From NCBI GenBank assembly GCA_030426805.1, contig JAUHXU010000003.1, positions 124,001-188,000 of the forward strand: a stretch of 64,000 nt of DNA, written 5' to 3'. Position numbers and translations under genes: made by a program. The first letter of the stretch is position 1, and every line of letters begins with the position of its first letter. Under the pieces are notes generated by a model, which ran no database searches, was not told the origin of the DNA, and saw only the letters and a program-made list of their open reading frames with translations. Source of the stretch: a bacterium. GTDB lineage: Bacteria; Planctomycetota; JAFGQW01. This document shows, one piece after another, positions 7,729 through 15,577 of the stretch.

Positions 7729-9417
7729 TCACTCCTCGACCCGACGCCAGTGGATGCGGGCGAGGTCGAACTTCCGGCGGCGCATCGTGCTCGCGAGCTC
7801 CACTTCGATGCGCGTCCGGCGCCCCTCCCGGAACACCTGAGTGACCATGCCCGTGCCGTGGTGGCGGATGTCGATCCAATCGCCGCGGGCGAGGCCGTCC
7901 TCCGGACGCCGCCCAGCGCCCTCGATCGGCTGGCGCTCGTCGACCGGCAGGTGGGTCGCCAGCCACGCGTTTCCGTCGACGCACGCGTCGCACGCGCCGC
8001 AACCGTCGACGAGTGGCTCGAAGCCGAAGTGCTCGTGCAACACGCTCTTGCGACAGCCGGGCGCGGTCGCGTAGCGCGCCATCTCGAGCAGGTGCTGCAG
8101 GTCGCGCTCGCGTTTGTCGTCGTCGATCCACGAGTCGATCTCGTCGCGATCGGGCGCCCGGACGAGTTCGAACGTCCCGCGGCCGAACACGCCTCGCGTG
8201 CAGCCGGCGGTCTCGAGCAGGTTGAGCGCGGTGTCGACGCGGCCGTCACGCCGGTTCTTGATCAGCAGGGTCTCGCGCAGGTCTTGCACGTCCATGACCG
8301 GCCACCGATGCCGGTTCTGCTCCAGGACGTGCACGACCGACTCGACGAAGTCGCGGCCGGGGTTCGCCCACTCGGTGAACTCCTTCTGGATCAACACGTC
8401 CTCGTCGCAGAACAGCAGCTCGCAGAGGCTGCCCCGCCCGTCCCGTCCCGCGCGACCGACCTCCTGGTAGTAGGCCTCGAGCGTGCGCGGGATCTGGTGG
8501 TGCAGGATGAAGCGGATGTCCGCCTTGTCGACGCCCATGCCGAACGCGTTCGTCGCGAGGATCAGCGGGTTGGCCATCGTCATGAAGCGCTGCTGCATGC
8601 CGCGTCGTTCGTCGGGCGCGAGGTCCCCGTGGTAGATCAGCGGCTCGAGCCCGCGCCGCTTCAACTCGACCTCGAACTCGAGCAGATTGCGAATCAACGC
8701 GAAGTAGACGATGCCGGGACCGCCGATCTCGTTCGCTCGCTCGACGATGCGGTCGACCTTGTCCTCGTCGTTCGCGACCGGGTGCACGCCGAGGAAGAGG
8801 TTCGCGCGCTCGATGCCGGTGTGGAACGTCGTCGCGTTCGGCGCGCCGAGCCGATCGAGGACATCGCGCTGCACCGCGGGCGTCGCGGTGGCCGTCAACG
8901 CGAGCACCGGCGGCGAACCGAGCCGCTCGCGAATCGCGCCGACGCGCGCGTAGTCGGGACGGAAGTCGTGCCCCCATTGACTGACGCAGTGCGCTTCGTC
9001 GACGGCGAGCAGCGCGATCCGCGCCTCGGTGATCCGCTCGACGAATCCCGGCACGCGGAAGCGCTCGGGCGTGACGTAGAGGAGCTTCACGTCGCCCCGG
9101 ACCGCGTCCTCCAGCCGGCGTTCGCGGGTCGCTCGGTCGATCGACGAGTTGATGAACGTCGCCGGAATCCCGCGCTGCCGCAACGCGTCGACCTGATCCT
9201 GCATCAGCGCGATCAACGGGCTGAGCACGATCGTCAACCCGTCGAGCATCAGCGCGGGAAGCTGGTAGCAGAGCGACTTGCCCTCGCCGGTCGGGAAGAT
9301 CGCGAGCGCGCTGTCGCCGGCGAGCACGGTCGCGATCACGTCGCGCTGCTTGCCGCGGAACGCCTCGAAGCCGAAGTGCCGGCGCAGTCCGGCGAGCAGC
9401 GCGTCGTCGTCGGGCAC
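7729..9417 (-). CDS. recQ: ATP-dependent DNA helicase, RecQ family
   Basis: This 562-residue superfamily 2 helicase unwinds DNA 3' to 5' in recombination and repair. Walker A is FPTGEGKS (residues ~41-48), DEAH is in AVDEAHCVSQWGHDFRPDY, the TATATP motif is present, and motif VI is YYQEVGRAGRDG. The RecQ zinc domain has a Cys in YATAPGCRK and the CGACDAC cluster. No HRDC domain follows; instead the last ~50 residues (RGDWIDIRHHGTGMVTQVF onward) look like a small KOW/SH3-type beta barrel. The GTG start lies four bases after the GyrI-like gene stop, so it is co-transcribed. Confidence 0.92.
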   Translation of the reverse strand: MPDDDALLAGLRRHFGFEAFRGKQRDVIATVLAGDSALAIFPTGEGKSLCYQLPALMLDGLTIVLSPLIALMQDQVDALRQRGIPATFINSSIDRATRERRLEDAVRGDVKLLYVTPERFRVPGFVERITEARIALLAVDEAHCVSQWGHDFRPDYARVGAIRERLGSPPVLALTATATPAVQRDVLDRLGAPNATTFHTGIERANLFLGVHPVANDEDKVDRIVERANEIGGPGIVYFALIRNLLEFEVELKRRGLEPLIYHGDLAPDERRGMQQRFMTMANPLILATNAFGMGVDKADIRFILHHQIPRTLEAYYQEVGRAGRDGRGSLCELLFCDEDVLIQKEFTEWANPGRDFVESVVHVLEQNRHRWPVMDVQDLRETLLIKNRRDGRVDTALNLLETAGCTRGVFGRGTFELVRAPDRDEIDSWIDDDKRERDLQHLLEMARYATAPGCRKSVLHEHFGFEPLVDGCGACDACVDGNAWLATHLPVDERQPIEGAGRRPEDGLARGDWIDIRHHGTGMVTQVFREGRRTRIEVELASTMRRRKFDLARIHWRRVEE

Positions 9418-9421
9418 CGGC

Positions 9422-9892
9422 TCAGGCGAGCGGGATGTGCACGTCGGTCAGGAGATCGGCCGGGGCGGTCTCGAGCGGGTTGTTCAAGTAGCGCTCGAAG
9501 CACGGCCCTTCGCGCGGCGTGCGACCCGACTCGGGAATCCACGTCTCGAACACGTGGCGATAGACGTCCGGGATCTCGGTGTAGGGCCCCTGGTGGCGCG
9601 CGACGGCGTAGTCGCCCCCCTCGACGGTCCGGATCTCGACGCCCGCCGCCGGGTCCCCTTCCACGTCGTCGGCGACCGCGACGCACGCGTCCGAGCGCAG
9701 CTCGGCCTCGGGCACGGTGGCCGGGTCGTCCCGGTAGAGACCGATGGCCTTTGCGTCGGGGCCCGCCAAGCCGCGCGGGCCCGCCCACATGAACAGGCGC
9801 ATGAACGCCTGCCCGGTCTCGGTATACGGTCCGACGTGGCGGATCGCGGCGACGCGCATCGGCTCCAGCGTCGCGGTCGTGACCTCGGGCAT
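9422..9892 (-). CDS. GyrI-like / AraC effector-binding-domain protein
   Basis: This 156-residue stand-alone GyrI-like domain, with no DNA-binding part, has the characteristic first strand MRVAAIRHVGPYTETGQAF and its internal duplicate GDYAVARHQGPYTEIPDVYRHV, the pseudo-twofold repeat of the fold. The C-terminal FERYLNNP and LLTDVHIPLA are also family-typical. Members bind small hydrophobic or cationic ligands; some inhibit gyrase, others hydrolyse cyclopropanoid xenobiotics. It has a perfect GGAGGAG ribosome site. It sits 24 bases after the multicopper oxidase gene and 4 before recQ. Confidence 0.85.
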   Translation of the reverse strand: MPEVTTATLEPMRVAAIRHVGPYTETGQAFMRLFMWAGPRGLAGPDAKAIGLYRDDPATVPEAELRSDACVAVADDVEGDPAAGVEIRTVEGGDYAVARHQGPYTEIPDVYRHVFETWIPESGRTPREGPCFERYLNNPLETAPADLLTDVHIPLA

Positions 9893-9916
9893 CGACTCCT
9901 CCTCGGGTGCTGCTCG

Positions 9917-11635
9917 CTACGGGATGACTTGCACGAACGACATCATGCCGCGCGACGCATGCTCGAGATTGTGGCAGTGAAAGAGCCACCCCCCGGAGGT
10001 CGTCGCCGTCGGCACCTTGTTCGACGCGTAGATCTTACCCTGTCGGCCGGTGTCGTCGAAGCGAATCGCGAGTCGCATCACGGTTCGGCTCGCCCCACGG
10101 ACGAGCCCGGGGCGCCGCGGCACGATCACGACGTCCTTGTTCTCGGTCGGCCCCCACGCGACGGTGCGATTGTTCGCCGGGGTGAGCGAGTCGATGTACT
10201 GGACGTCGATCGGCTGGAAGAAGAAGCCGTGGATGTGGAACGGGTGGTCGCCGCCGGTCATGTTCGTCACGCGGATGATCCGGACGTCGTTCGGCTTCAC
10301 GGTCGGCGCATCGGCCGGCGTGACCATCGGAAACGGCAGCGGCGCCATGTTCTTCATCTGCGCGAAGAACGTCACGTTGCCGTCCTGGGCGGGAAGCGAG
10401 TGGCCGAACATCACGTCGATCGTCGGCGCGTTCTGCACGTTGATCGGGGTCACCGGGCGCAGCGTCGCGGGCGGCACCCACGTCACCGGCGGGGTCGTGC
10501 CCGGCTTGACGTCGATCGTCACGAGCGTCTCGGGCGCACGCGTGCCTTCGTTGTGGCTGTGCGTCAGCACGAGCATGTTGCCCTGCTTGGCGACCGTGTG
10601 CAGCCCCCGGGCGATGTCGTGCCACTGGAGCGCGATCGACGTCCCCGCCTTCGCGAGCGGCGTCCAGACGAACTCGGCGCGTTCGCCGGGCGACAGCAGG
10701 ATGCCCTTGGTCGTGTCGGGATTCGAGACCTTCTGCACCGGCCACTGCCACCACGGGATCAGATCGATCGGCGGGCGCTTGTCCGGCGCGGCGATCAGCC
10801 CCGCATCACCGCCGATCCGGTAGAGGTCGTGCCCCGGAATCGACAGGCGCATGAAGCGTGCGCTCGATGCGTTGACGACGCGCCAGCGAACGGGCACGCC
10901 CTCCTGCACGTCGATGCGCCGCGCATCGCTGCCGTTGACGAGGAGCACGTTGCCCTCGCGACCGTTCAGCTGGCGCTCGGCGTTCTTCGCCGGGTCGGTC
11001 GGCCAGATCGTCGCGTGCGTGCCGTCGAGGAACAGGAGCACGTCGTCGAGCACGAACGTGGACTCGGCAGCGGGGAGCCCCAGTCGCTGGTCCTCCGCGG
11101 GGTCGCGGAAGACCACCGCGCCGTACATCCCCTGCTCGAGCTGCACCATCGTGTTGAAGTGCGGGTGGTACCACGCGGTGTGGGCGCGGAGCACGTCGAA
11201 CTCGTAGCGACGATAGCCGCCGTGCGCAGGCACGCCGAGCTGCGAGATGTGACTGCCGTCCTCGGTGGCCGGCACCTCGATGCCGTGCCAGTGGATGCTC
11301 GACGGCTCGGGCAGGAAGTTGAAGTAGTGGACGATCAACTTGTCGCCGACGTTCGCCTCGATCCGCGGCCCCGGGACGATGCCGTTGAACGTCTTGCACA
11401 TCGTCGTCTGGCCGGTGCGCAGCTGCGCCGGCCATTCATACGCCGCGATCACGACCTCGACGACGTTCGCCGCCGGGTTGAAGTCGATCGCCTTGCGCTG
11501 ACCGGCCGCGTCGGGCGGCATCGTGAACACGCCCTGCAGCTGCGCCGTGGCGCCTGCGCCCAGCGCGCCGAGGAGAGGGCCGACGAGGGCCCCGACGAGG
11601 GCGATCGTGAGCGCGCTTCGAGTGAATCGGATCAT
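9917..11635 (-). CDS. Secreted multicopper oxidase, laccase/CopA-like (copy 1)
   Basis: This is a 572-residue three-cupredoxin oxidase with an N-terminal signal peptide (TIALVGALVGPLLGALGAGATAQ). All four copper-ligand blocks are visible: HWHG at 115-118, HPH at 157-159, HPFHIHG near 465 and HCHNLEHASRGM near 553, so type 1, 2 and 3 copper sites should be intact with Met as axial ligand. It would couple oxidation of a phenolic or metal substrate to oxygen reduction outside the cytoplasm. It follows the secreted protein gene by 16 bases. A close-length paralogue lies at 57148. No methionine-rich copper-resistance segment is seen, so substrate assignment is open. Confidence 0.92.
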   Translation of the reverse strand: MIRFTRSALTIALVGALVGPLLGALGAGATAQLQGVFTMPPDAAGQRKAIDFNPAANVVEVVIAAYEWPAQLRTGQTTMCKTFNGIVPGPRIEANVGDKLIVHYFNFLPEPSSIHWHGIEVPATEDGSHISQLGVPAHGGYRRYEFDVLRAHTAWYHPHFNTMVQLEQGMYGAVVFRDPAEDQRLGLPAAESTFVLDDVLLFLDGTHATIWPTDPAKNAERQLNGREGNVLLVNGSDARRIDVQEGVPVRWRVVNASSARFMRLSIPGHDLYRIGGDAGLIAAPDKRPPIDLIPWWQWPVQKVSNPDTTKGILLSPGERAEFVWTPLAKAGTSIALQWHDIARGLHTVAKQGNMLVLTHSHNEGTRAPETLVTIDVKPGTTPPVTWVPPATLRPVTPINVQNAPTIDVMFGHSLPAQDGNVTFFAQMKNMAPLPFPMVTPADAPTVKPNDVRIIRVTNMTGGDHPFHIHGFFFQPIDVQYIDSLTPANNRTVAWGPTENKDVVIVPRRPGLVRGASRTVMRLAIRFDDTGRQGKIYASNKVPTATTSGGWLFHCHNLEHASRGMMSFVQVIP

Positions 11636-11651
11636 CGCTGTCGCTTCCTCG

Positions 11652-12614
11652 CTACGGGATCAGGGTCAGGCTGGCGGTGTTCGTGCACCCGGTGATACCG
11701 CTCGTGTCGTACGTGACGGCGGCATGGTAGATCGGCAGGCCGAGCAGCGTCGTGTCGCGTGGCACCCACAGGTAACTCGTCGCCTCCCCGAACCCGTCCA
11801 CGACGCCGGCGTAGCCGTTGAAGAACGGAGCACCCACGCCGAGCGAGTAAGTCGTGATCGGATCGAGCGCGAGGTTCAGTGCGCACGGCCCGATCTGCAT
11901 GAACCCCTGACCGAGCGACGCGATCAGCTGGAAGCCGTCGCCCGGCGTCGCGCGCTTCAGCTCGAACCGTTCGAACAACCCGATGTGCGCGTGGGGTGCG
12001 ACGTGCAGCTCGGGGCCGCGGCGATCGAGCGTGAGTCGCATCTTCGGCCCCCACGTCTCCGGCCCGGTGCTCGCGCACTGCGCGGCGAACGGGTCCGCGG
12101 CGACGTCGTTGTAGATGCGGGTCATCGACGAATCCGAGTGCACCGGCATCGCGACGGTGCCGCCGCGGTAGCGCACCTCGACGACGAGGTGTTCCCAGCC
12201 TCGCGTCATGTACGGAAACTGCAGCCCGATCGGACTCCACGCATCCTGCATCGTGTCCCAGTCGAGGCGCCCGCGGTAGACCGTGATCGGCGCGCTCGTG
12301 TTGCTGGCGAAGCAACCGGCGAGACGCGACAAGGACGAACCCGACATCCGGATCTCGCAGTAGACCGCGCTGAACCGCCCCGTCGCACACGGCGAGAACG
12401 CGAGATCGGTGATCCGAACCGGCGTGCCCAACTGCTGATGGACCGCCGTGTTGCGCACCCAGCACTGAAAGCGCATGTCGCCCTGGTCAAACGGGACCGG
12501 GTGACACGGACCCGCAGCGGGCGTGTCGCTCGGCACGTAATGCATCGTCTGCGCGGGCGCCGGGAGTGCATGCGGCGCGAGCGCGAGGACGAAGAGCGAG
12601 AACAACCTCTTCAA
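11652..12614 (-). CDS. Secreted beta-rich protein of unknown function, planctomycete type
   Basis: This is a 320-residue exported protein. The start is TTG at 12614, supported by an AGGAGA ribosome site seven bases upstream and a signal peptide ending in LPAPAQ. The body alternates short beta strands with Gly/Asn turns and has Cys pairs (GPCHPVPF, FQCWV, CATGRF, YCEIRM), suggesting disulphides. The C-terminal ~80 residues (FFNGYAGVVDGFGEATS, then VPRDTTLLGLPIYHAAV) resemble a repeat-like beta domain frequent in secreted planctomycete proteins. I know no function. It is the first gene of the operon ending at 7293. Confidence 0.78.
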   Translation of the reverse strand: MKRLFSLFVLALAPHALPAPAQTMHYVPSDTPAAGPCHPVPFDQGDMRFQCWVRNTAVHQQLGTPVRITDLAFSPCATGRFSAVYCEIRMSGSSLSRLAGCFASNTSAPITVYRGRLDWDTMQDAWSPIGLQFPYMTRGWEHLVVEVRYRGGTVAMPVHSDSSMTRIYNDVAADPFAAQCASTGPETWGPKMRLTLDRRGPELHVAPHAHIGLFERFELKRATPGDGFQLIASLGQGFMQIGPCALNLALDPITTYSLGVGAPFFNGYAGVVDGFGEATSYLWVPRDTTLLGLPIYHAAVTYDTSGITGCTNTASLTLIP

Positions 12615-12643
12615 TGTTCTCTCCTTCGGTCTGCCCTGCGATC

Positions 12644-12652
12644 AGTATAGCA
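12644..12652 (-). promoter_or_regulatory. Extended -10 promoter for the 12614 operon
   Basis: The minus strand reads TGCTATACT about 30 bases before the TTG start of the secreted protein gene. The TG-n-TATACT arrangement is a canonical extended -10. It sits in the only gap (51 bases) ahead of six tightly spaced minus-strand genes. Confidence 0.6.
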
Positions 12653-12665
12653 GGCGCATCGGTGA

Positions 12666-14807
12666 TCAGCGCACCTGGAGCGTGCGAACGAGGAACGCCC
12701 AGCGATCGGCCGCCTCCTCGATCCGCATCGACGTCGGCTTCCCGGCGCCGTGCCCGGCCCGCGTCTCGATCCGAATCAGGACCGGCGCATCGCCCTTGTG
12801 GCACTCCTGAAGGCGCGCCGCGAACTTGAAGCTGTGCGCCGGGACCACGCGATCGTCGTGGTCGCCGGTCGTCACGAGCGTCGCCGGGTAGGCGACGCCC
12901 CGCTTCAGGTTGTGGTAGGGCGAATAGCCGAGCAGGTAGCGGAACTCCTCGGCGTTCTCCGGAGAGCCGTAGTCCGACGTCCAGGCGTGGCCGATCGTGA
13001 ACTTGTGGAAGCGGAGCATGTCGAGCACGCCGACGGCCGGCAGCGCCGCGCCGAACAGCTCCGGTCGCTGCGTCATGCACGCGCCGACGAGGAGACCGCC
13101 GTTGGAGCCTCCGAAGATCGCGAGCTTCGCGGGCTTCGTGTAGTTCTCGGCCTGCAACCACTCGGCGGCCGCGATGAAGTCGTCGAACACGTTCTGCTTG
13201 CGGAGCTTCGTTCCGGACAGGTGCCACGCGCGGCCATACTCGCCGCCACCCCGCAGGTTCGGCTGCGCGAAGATGCCGCCCATCTCCATCCAGACGACGT
13301 TGGCGACCGAGAACCGCGGCGTCAGCGAGATGTTGAAGCCGCCGTAGCCGTAGAGCACGGTCGGGTTCGAGCCGTCGCGCTTCAAGCCGCGTTTGTGCGT
13401 GATGAACATCGGCACGCGCGTGCCGTCGGCGCTCTCGTAGAACACCTGCTCGGTGACGAACGCGTTCGGATCGAAGTCGACGTCGGGGCGGAAGAACAGC
13501 TCGCTCTTGCCGGTGCGCACGTCGTAGCGGTAGATCGACGGCGGCGTCGTGAAGCTCGAGTAGCTGTAGAACGTCTCGGTGTCGTCGGGCTCGCCGCCGA
13601 ACCCGTTCGCGGTGCCGATCCCCGGCAACGCGACGTCACCGCTGCGCGTGCCGTCGCGCCCGAACACGGCCACGCGGGTGTGCGCGTCCTGCAGGTAGCG
13701 CGCGATGAACTTCCCGTCGAGCAGGCTGACCGATTGCAGCAGGTGCTTCGACTCCGGGATGATCTCGCGCCACGCGTCGCGCGCGGGTCGTTCGACGTCG
13801 ATCGCGATCAGCCGATTCCGCGGCGCGCCGTCGGACGTGAGGAAATAGAAGAGCGACCCCTCGTTGCCGACGAACGAAAAGGACGCGTCGAACGCGTCGA
13901 TCAGCCGCACGATCGGCCCGCCTTCGCAACCGCTCTCGCCGAGCGTGCGGTAGTAGAACATGTTCTTGCGCTCGGTGCCGCGCCACACGCTGATGCACAA
14001 GTAGGCGCCGTCGTCCGTGACCTCCGCGCCGAAGCCGTGGCGGGGGTGTTCGCGATCCTCGAGGATCAGCTCGTCCTCGCTCTGCGGCGTTCCGAGCCGG
14101 TGGAAGTAGAGCTTGTGGAACTCGTTCTTCGCCTGGAGCTTCCCCCCGGCCTCGGGCTTGTCGTAGCGGCTGTAGTAGAAGCCGGAGCCGTCCGGGCTCC
14201 ACGACGCGCCGGAGAACTTGCTCCACTCGACGCGGTCGGTGCGGTCCGCGCCGGTCGCGACGTCACGCACGCGCCACTCGCGCCAATCGGAGCCGCCCGA
14301 CGACGTCGCATACGCGATCTTCGATCCGTCTTTCGACACCGAGTAGCTCGCGAGCGCGACCGTGCCGTCCGCACTCAGCGTGTTCGGATCGAGCAGCACG
14401 CGTGGGTCCGCATCGAGTGCGTCCGCGGTGTAGAGCACCGACTGGTTCTGCAGCCCGGAGTTGCGCGTGAAGAAGTAGCGACCGCCCCGCTCGTACGGCA
14501 GGCCGTGCTTCGCGAAATTCCACAGGTCGGTGATCCGCTTGCGGATCGCCTCGCGCTCGGGAATCGCCTCGAGGTAGCCGAACGTGATCTTGTTCTGCGC
14601 CTCGATCCACGCCCGCGTCGCCGGTGCGTCCTCCTTCTCGAGCCACCGGTAGGGGTCGGCGACTTCGACGCCGTGGAGCGTCTCCGTGAACGTCGACGGA
14701 TCGGCCTTCGGGTAGGTGACCGGCTGCTCGGTCTGACAACCGGTCGTGACCGACGAGAGGGCGAGAGCGAAGATGGCGAGTGCGCGGCGCGAGCGGCGCT
14801 GGAACAT
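12666..14807 (-). CDS. Prolyl oligopeptidase family serine peptidase (S9A), lipoprotein
   Basis: This is a 713-residue enzyme from ATG at 14807 with GAGGAG seven bases upstream; the longer in-frame extension to 14978 runs through the spacer and is rejected. The signal ends in the lipobox LSSVTTGC, so the protein is probably lipid-anchored outside the cytoplasm. An N-terminal seven-bladed propeller region is followed by the alpha/beta hydrolase domain with the nucleophile in FGGSNGGLLVGACMTQRPELF, the acid in TTGDHDDRVVPAHSFKF and the His in RAGHGAGKPTS. It cleaves short peptides after Pro. The likely role is peptide scavenging, in line with the POT and OPT transporters in the window. Confidence 0.93.
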   Translation of the reverse strand: MFQRRSRRALAIFALALSSVTTGCQTEQPVTYPKADPSTFTETLHGVEVADPYRWLEKEDAPATRAWIEAQNKITFGYLEAIPEREAIRKRITDLWNFAKHGLPYERGGRYFFTRNSGLQNQSVLYTADALDADPRVLLDPNTLSADGTVALASYSVSKDGSKIAYATSSGGSDWREWRVRDVATGADRTDRVEWSKFSGASWSPDGSGFYYSRYDKPEAGGKLQAKNEFHKLYFHRLGTPQSEDELILEDREHPRHGFGAEVTDDGAYLCISVWRGTERKNMFYYRTLGESGCEGGPIVRLIDAFDASFSFVGNEGSLFYFLTSDGAPRNRLIAIDVERPARDAWREIIPESKHLLQSVSLLDGKFIARYLQDAHTRVAVFGRDGTRSGDVALPGIGTANGFGGEPDDTETFYSYSSFTTPPSIYRYDVRTGKSELFFRPDVDFDPNAFVTEQVFYESADGTRVPMFITHKRGLKRDGSNPTVLYGYGGFNISLTPRFSVANVVWMEMGGIFAQPNLRGGGEYGRAWHLSGTKLRKQNVFDDFIAAAEWLQAENYTKPAKLAIFGGSNGGLLVGACMTQRPELFGAALPAVGVLDMLRFHKFTIGHAWTSDYGSPENAEEFRYLLGYSPYHNLKRGVAYPATLVTTGDHDDRVVPAHSFKFAARLQECHKGDAPVLIRIETRAGHGAGKPTSMRIEEAADRWAFLVRTLQVR

Positions 14808-14825
14808 GAGAAACTCCTCGAAAAC

Positions 14826-14850
14826 AAAGGCCTGAAAACGGCGGCCTTTT
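14826..14850 (-). terminator. Hairpin plus T-run in the 5' leader of the prolyl oligopeptidase gene
   Basis: On the minus strand AAAGGCC, a ten-base loop and GGCCTTT are followed by TGTTTTC, ending about 20 bases before the ATG at 14807. It has terminator-like geometry but lies in the leader, so it could be an attenuator. The stem is only seven pairs. Confidence 0.3.
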
Positions 14851-14865
14851 CCGAACCCGATCGAG

Positions 14866-14871
14866 ATTCTA
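14866..14871 (-). promoter_or_regulatory. Candidate -10 box (TAGAAT) for the prolyl oligopeptidase gene
   Basis: TAGAAT is read on the minus strand about 60 bases before the ATG at 14807, upstream of the leader hairpin. No good -35 is seen. A 6-bp inverted repeat (TCGGGG, CCCCGA; 14879-14896) lies just behind it, in the spacer shared with the ferritin-like gene, and could be an operator. Confidence 0.4.
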
Positions 14872-14977
14872 CAACGAATCGGGGCACGGTCCCCGACGGC
14901 CCCCGACGAAATCGCCCACCGAGCGGGACGTGCACCCCGGTGCACGGCATCGACCCCTGACGAAAGGACAGTCACCA

Positions 14978-15427
14978 ATGGCTCAGCCGATCATCGACGG
15001 CCTCGTGAAGGCCTACTGGATGGAGATCGAGACCGTCCAGAACTACCTCGCGAACTCGGTCAACCTCGACGGCGTCCGCGCCGAGGAGATCAAGGCATCC
15101 CTTGGCGCCGACGTGACCGAGGAGTTGACGCACGCCCAGAGCTTCGCCCGGCGGATCAAGGAGATCGGCGGCACCGTGCCGGGTTCGATGGCGTTCAAGG
15201 CGGAGCAGTCGTCGCTGCAGCCGCCGGCGAAGTCGACCGACGTCGTCAGCGTGATCCGTGGCGTCATCGAAGCCGAGGAGGGGGCGATCGCCCACTACAA
15301 GGCGCTGATCAAGACGTGCGAGGAGCACAGCGACTACGTGACCGCCGACATGCTCACGACGGTCCTCGCCGACGAAGAGGGTCACCGCCGCCAGTTCATC
15401 GGCTACCTGAAGGAATACGAGGGCTAG
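14978..15427 (+). CDS. Ferritin-like diiron protein (bacterioferritin/rubrerythrin type)
   Basis: This is a 149-residue four-helix protein; the ATG at 14978 is preceded by GAAAGGA, while an in-frame ATG at 14930 lacks a site. Putative diiron ligands appear as Glu in MEIETVQNYL, E..H in TEELTHAQSF, Glu in EAEEGAIAHYK and E..H in DEEGHRRQF, spaced as in ferritin-like carboxylate-bridged sites. It could store iron or detoxify peroxide in the cytosol. It is monocistronic and divergent from the peptidase. No C-terminal rubredoxin domain is present, so it is not a full rubrerythrin. Confidence 0.85.
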   Translation: MAQPIIDGLVKAYWMEIETVQNYLANSVNLDGVRAEEIKASLGADVTEELTHAQSFARRIKEIGGTVPGSMAFKAEQSSLQPPAKSTDVVSVIRGVIEAEEGAIAHYKALIKTCEEHSDYVTADMLTTVLADEEGHRRQFIGYLKEYEG

Positions 15428-15478
15428 CCCGCGGCCCCGGTCGCTCGGGATCGAGAGCTTTTGGGGTCCCCCCCTTCG

Positions 15479-15540
15479 CCCTGTCCCCATCGACGCCGAC
15501 CCGAGCCTCGAGGGTGCGATCGACGTCGACGGTGACAGGG
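15479..15540. terminator. Long imperfect hairpin between convergent genes
   Basis: The left arm 15479-15497 and right arm 15522-15540 pair over 19 positions (CCCTGTC outer block, ATCGACG inner block) with about three mismatches, around a 24-base loop centred on CTCGAG. No T-run follows on either strand. It lies 51 bases after the ferritin-like gene stop, so it may protect or end that transcript. Confidence 0.4.
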
Positions 15541-15577
15541 CGGCGGGGGAGGTCGCCGGGCCTTGGTGCGTTTGAGG

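Noticed and set aside
12615..12665. Intrinsic terminator for the prolyl oligopeptidase gene in this gap
   Set aside because: No stem followed by a T-run is present; the gap is better explained by the extended -10 promoter.
14930..14977. Upstream ATG (14930) as start of the ferritin-like protein
   Set aside because: It adds 16 residues with no ribosome site, whereas ATG 14978 has GAAAGGA at the right distance and begins at the first helix.
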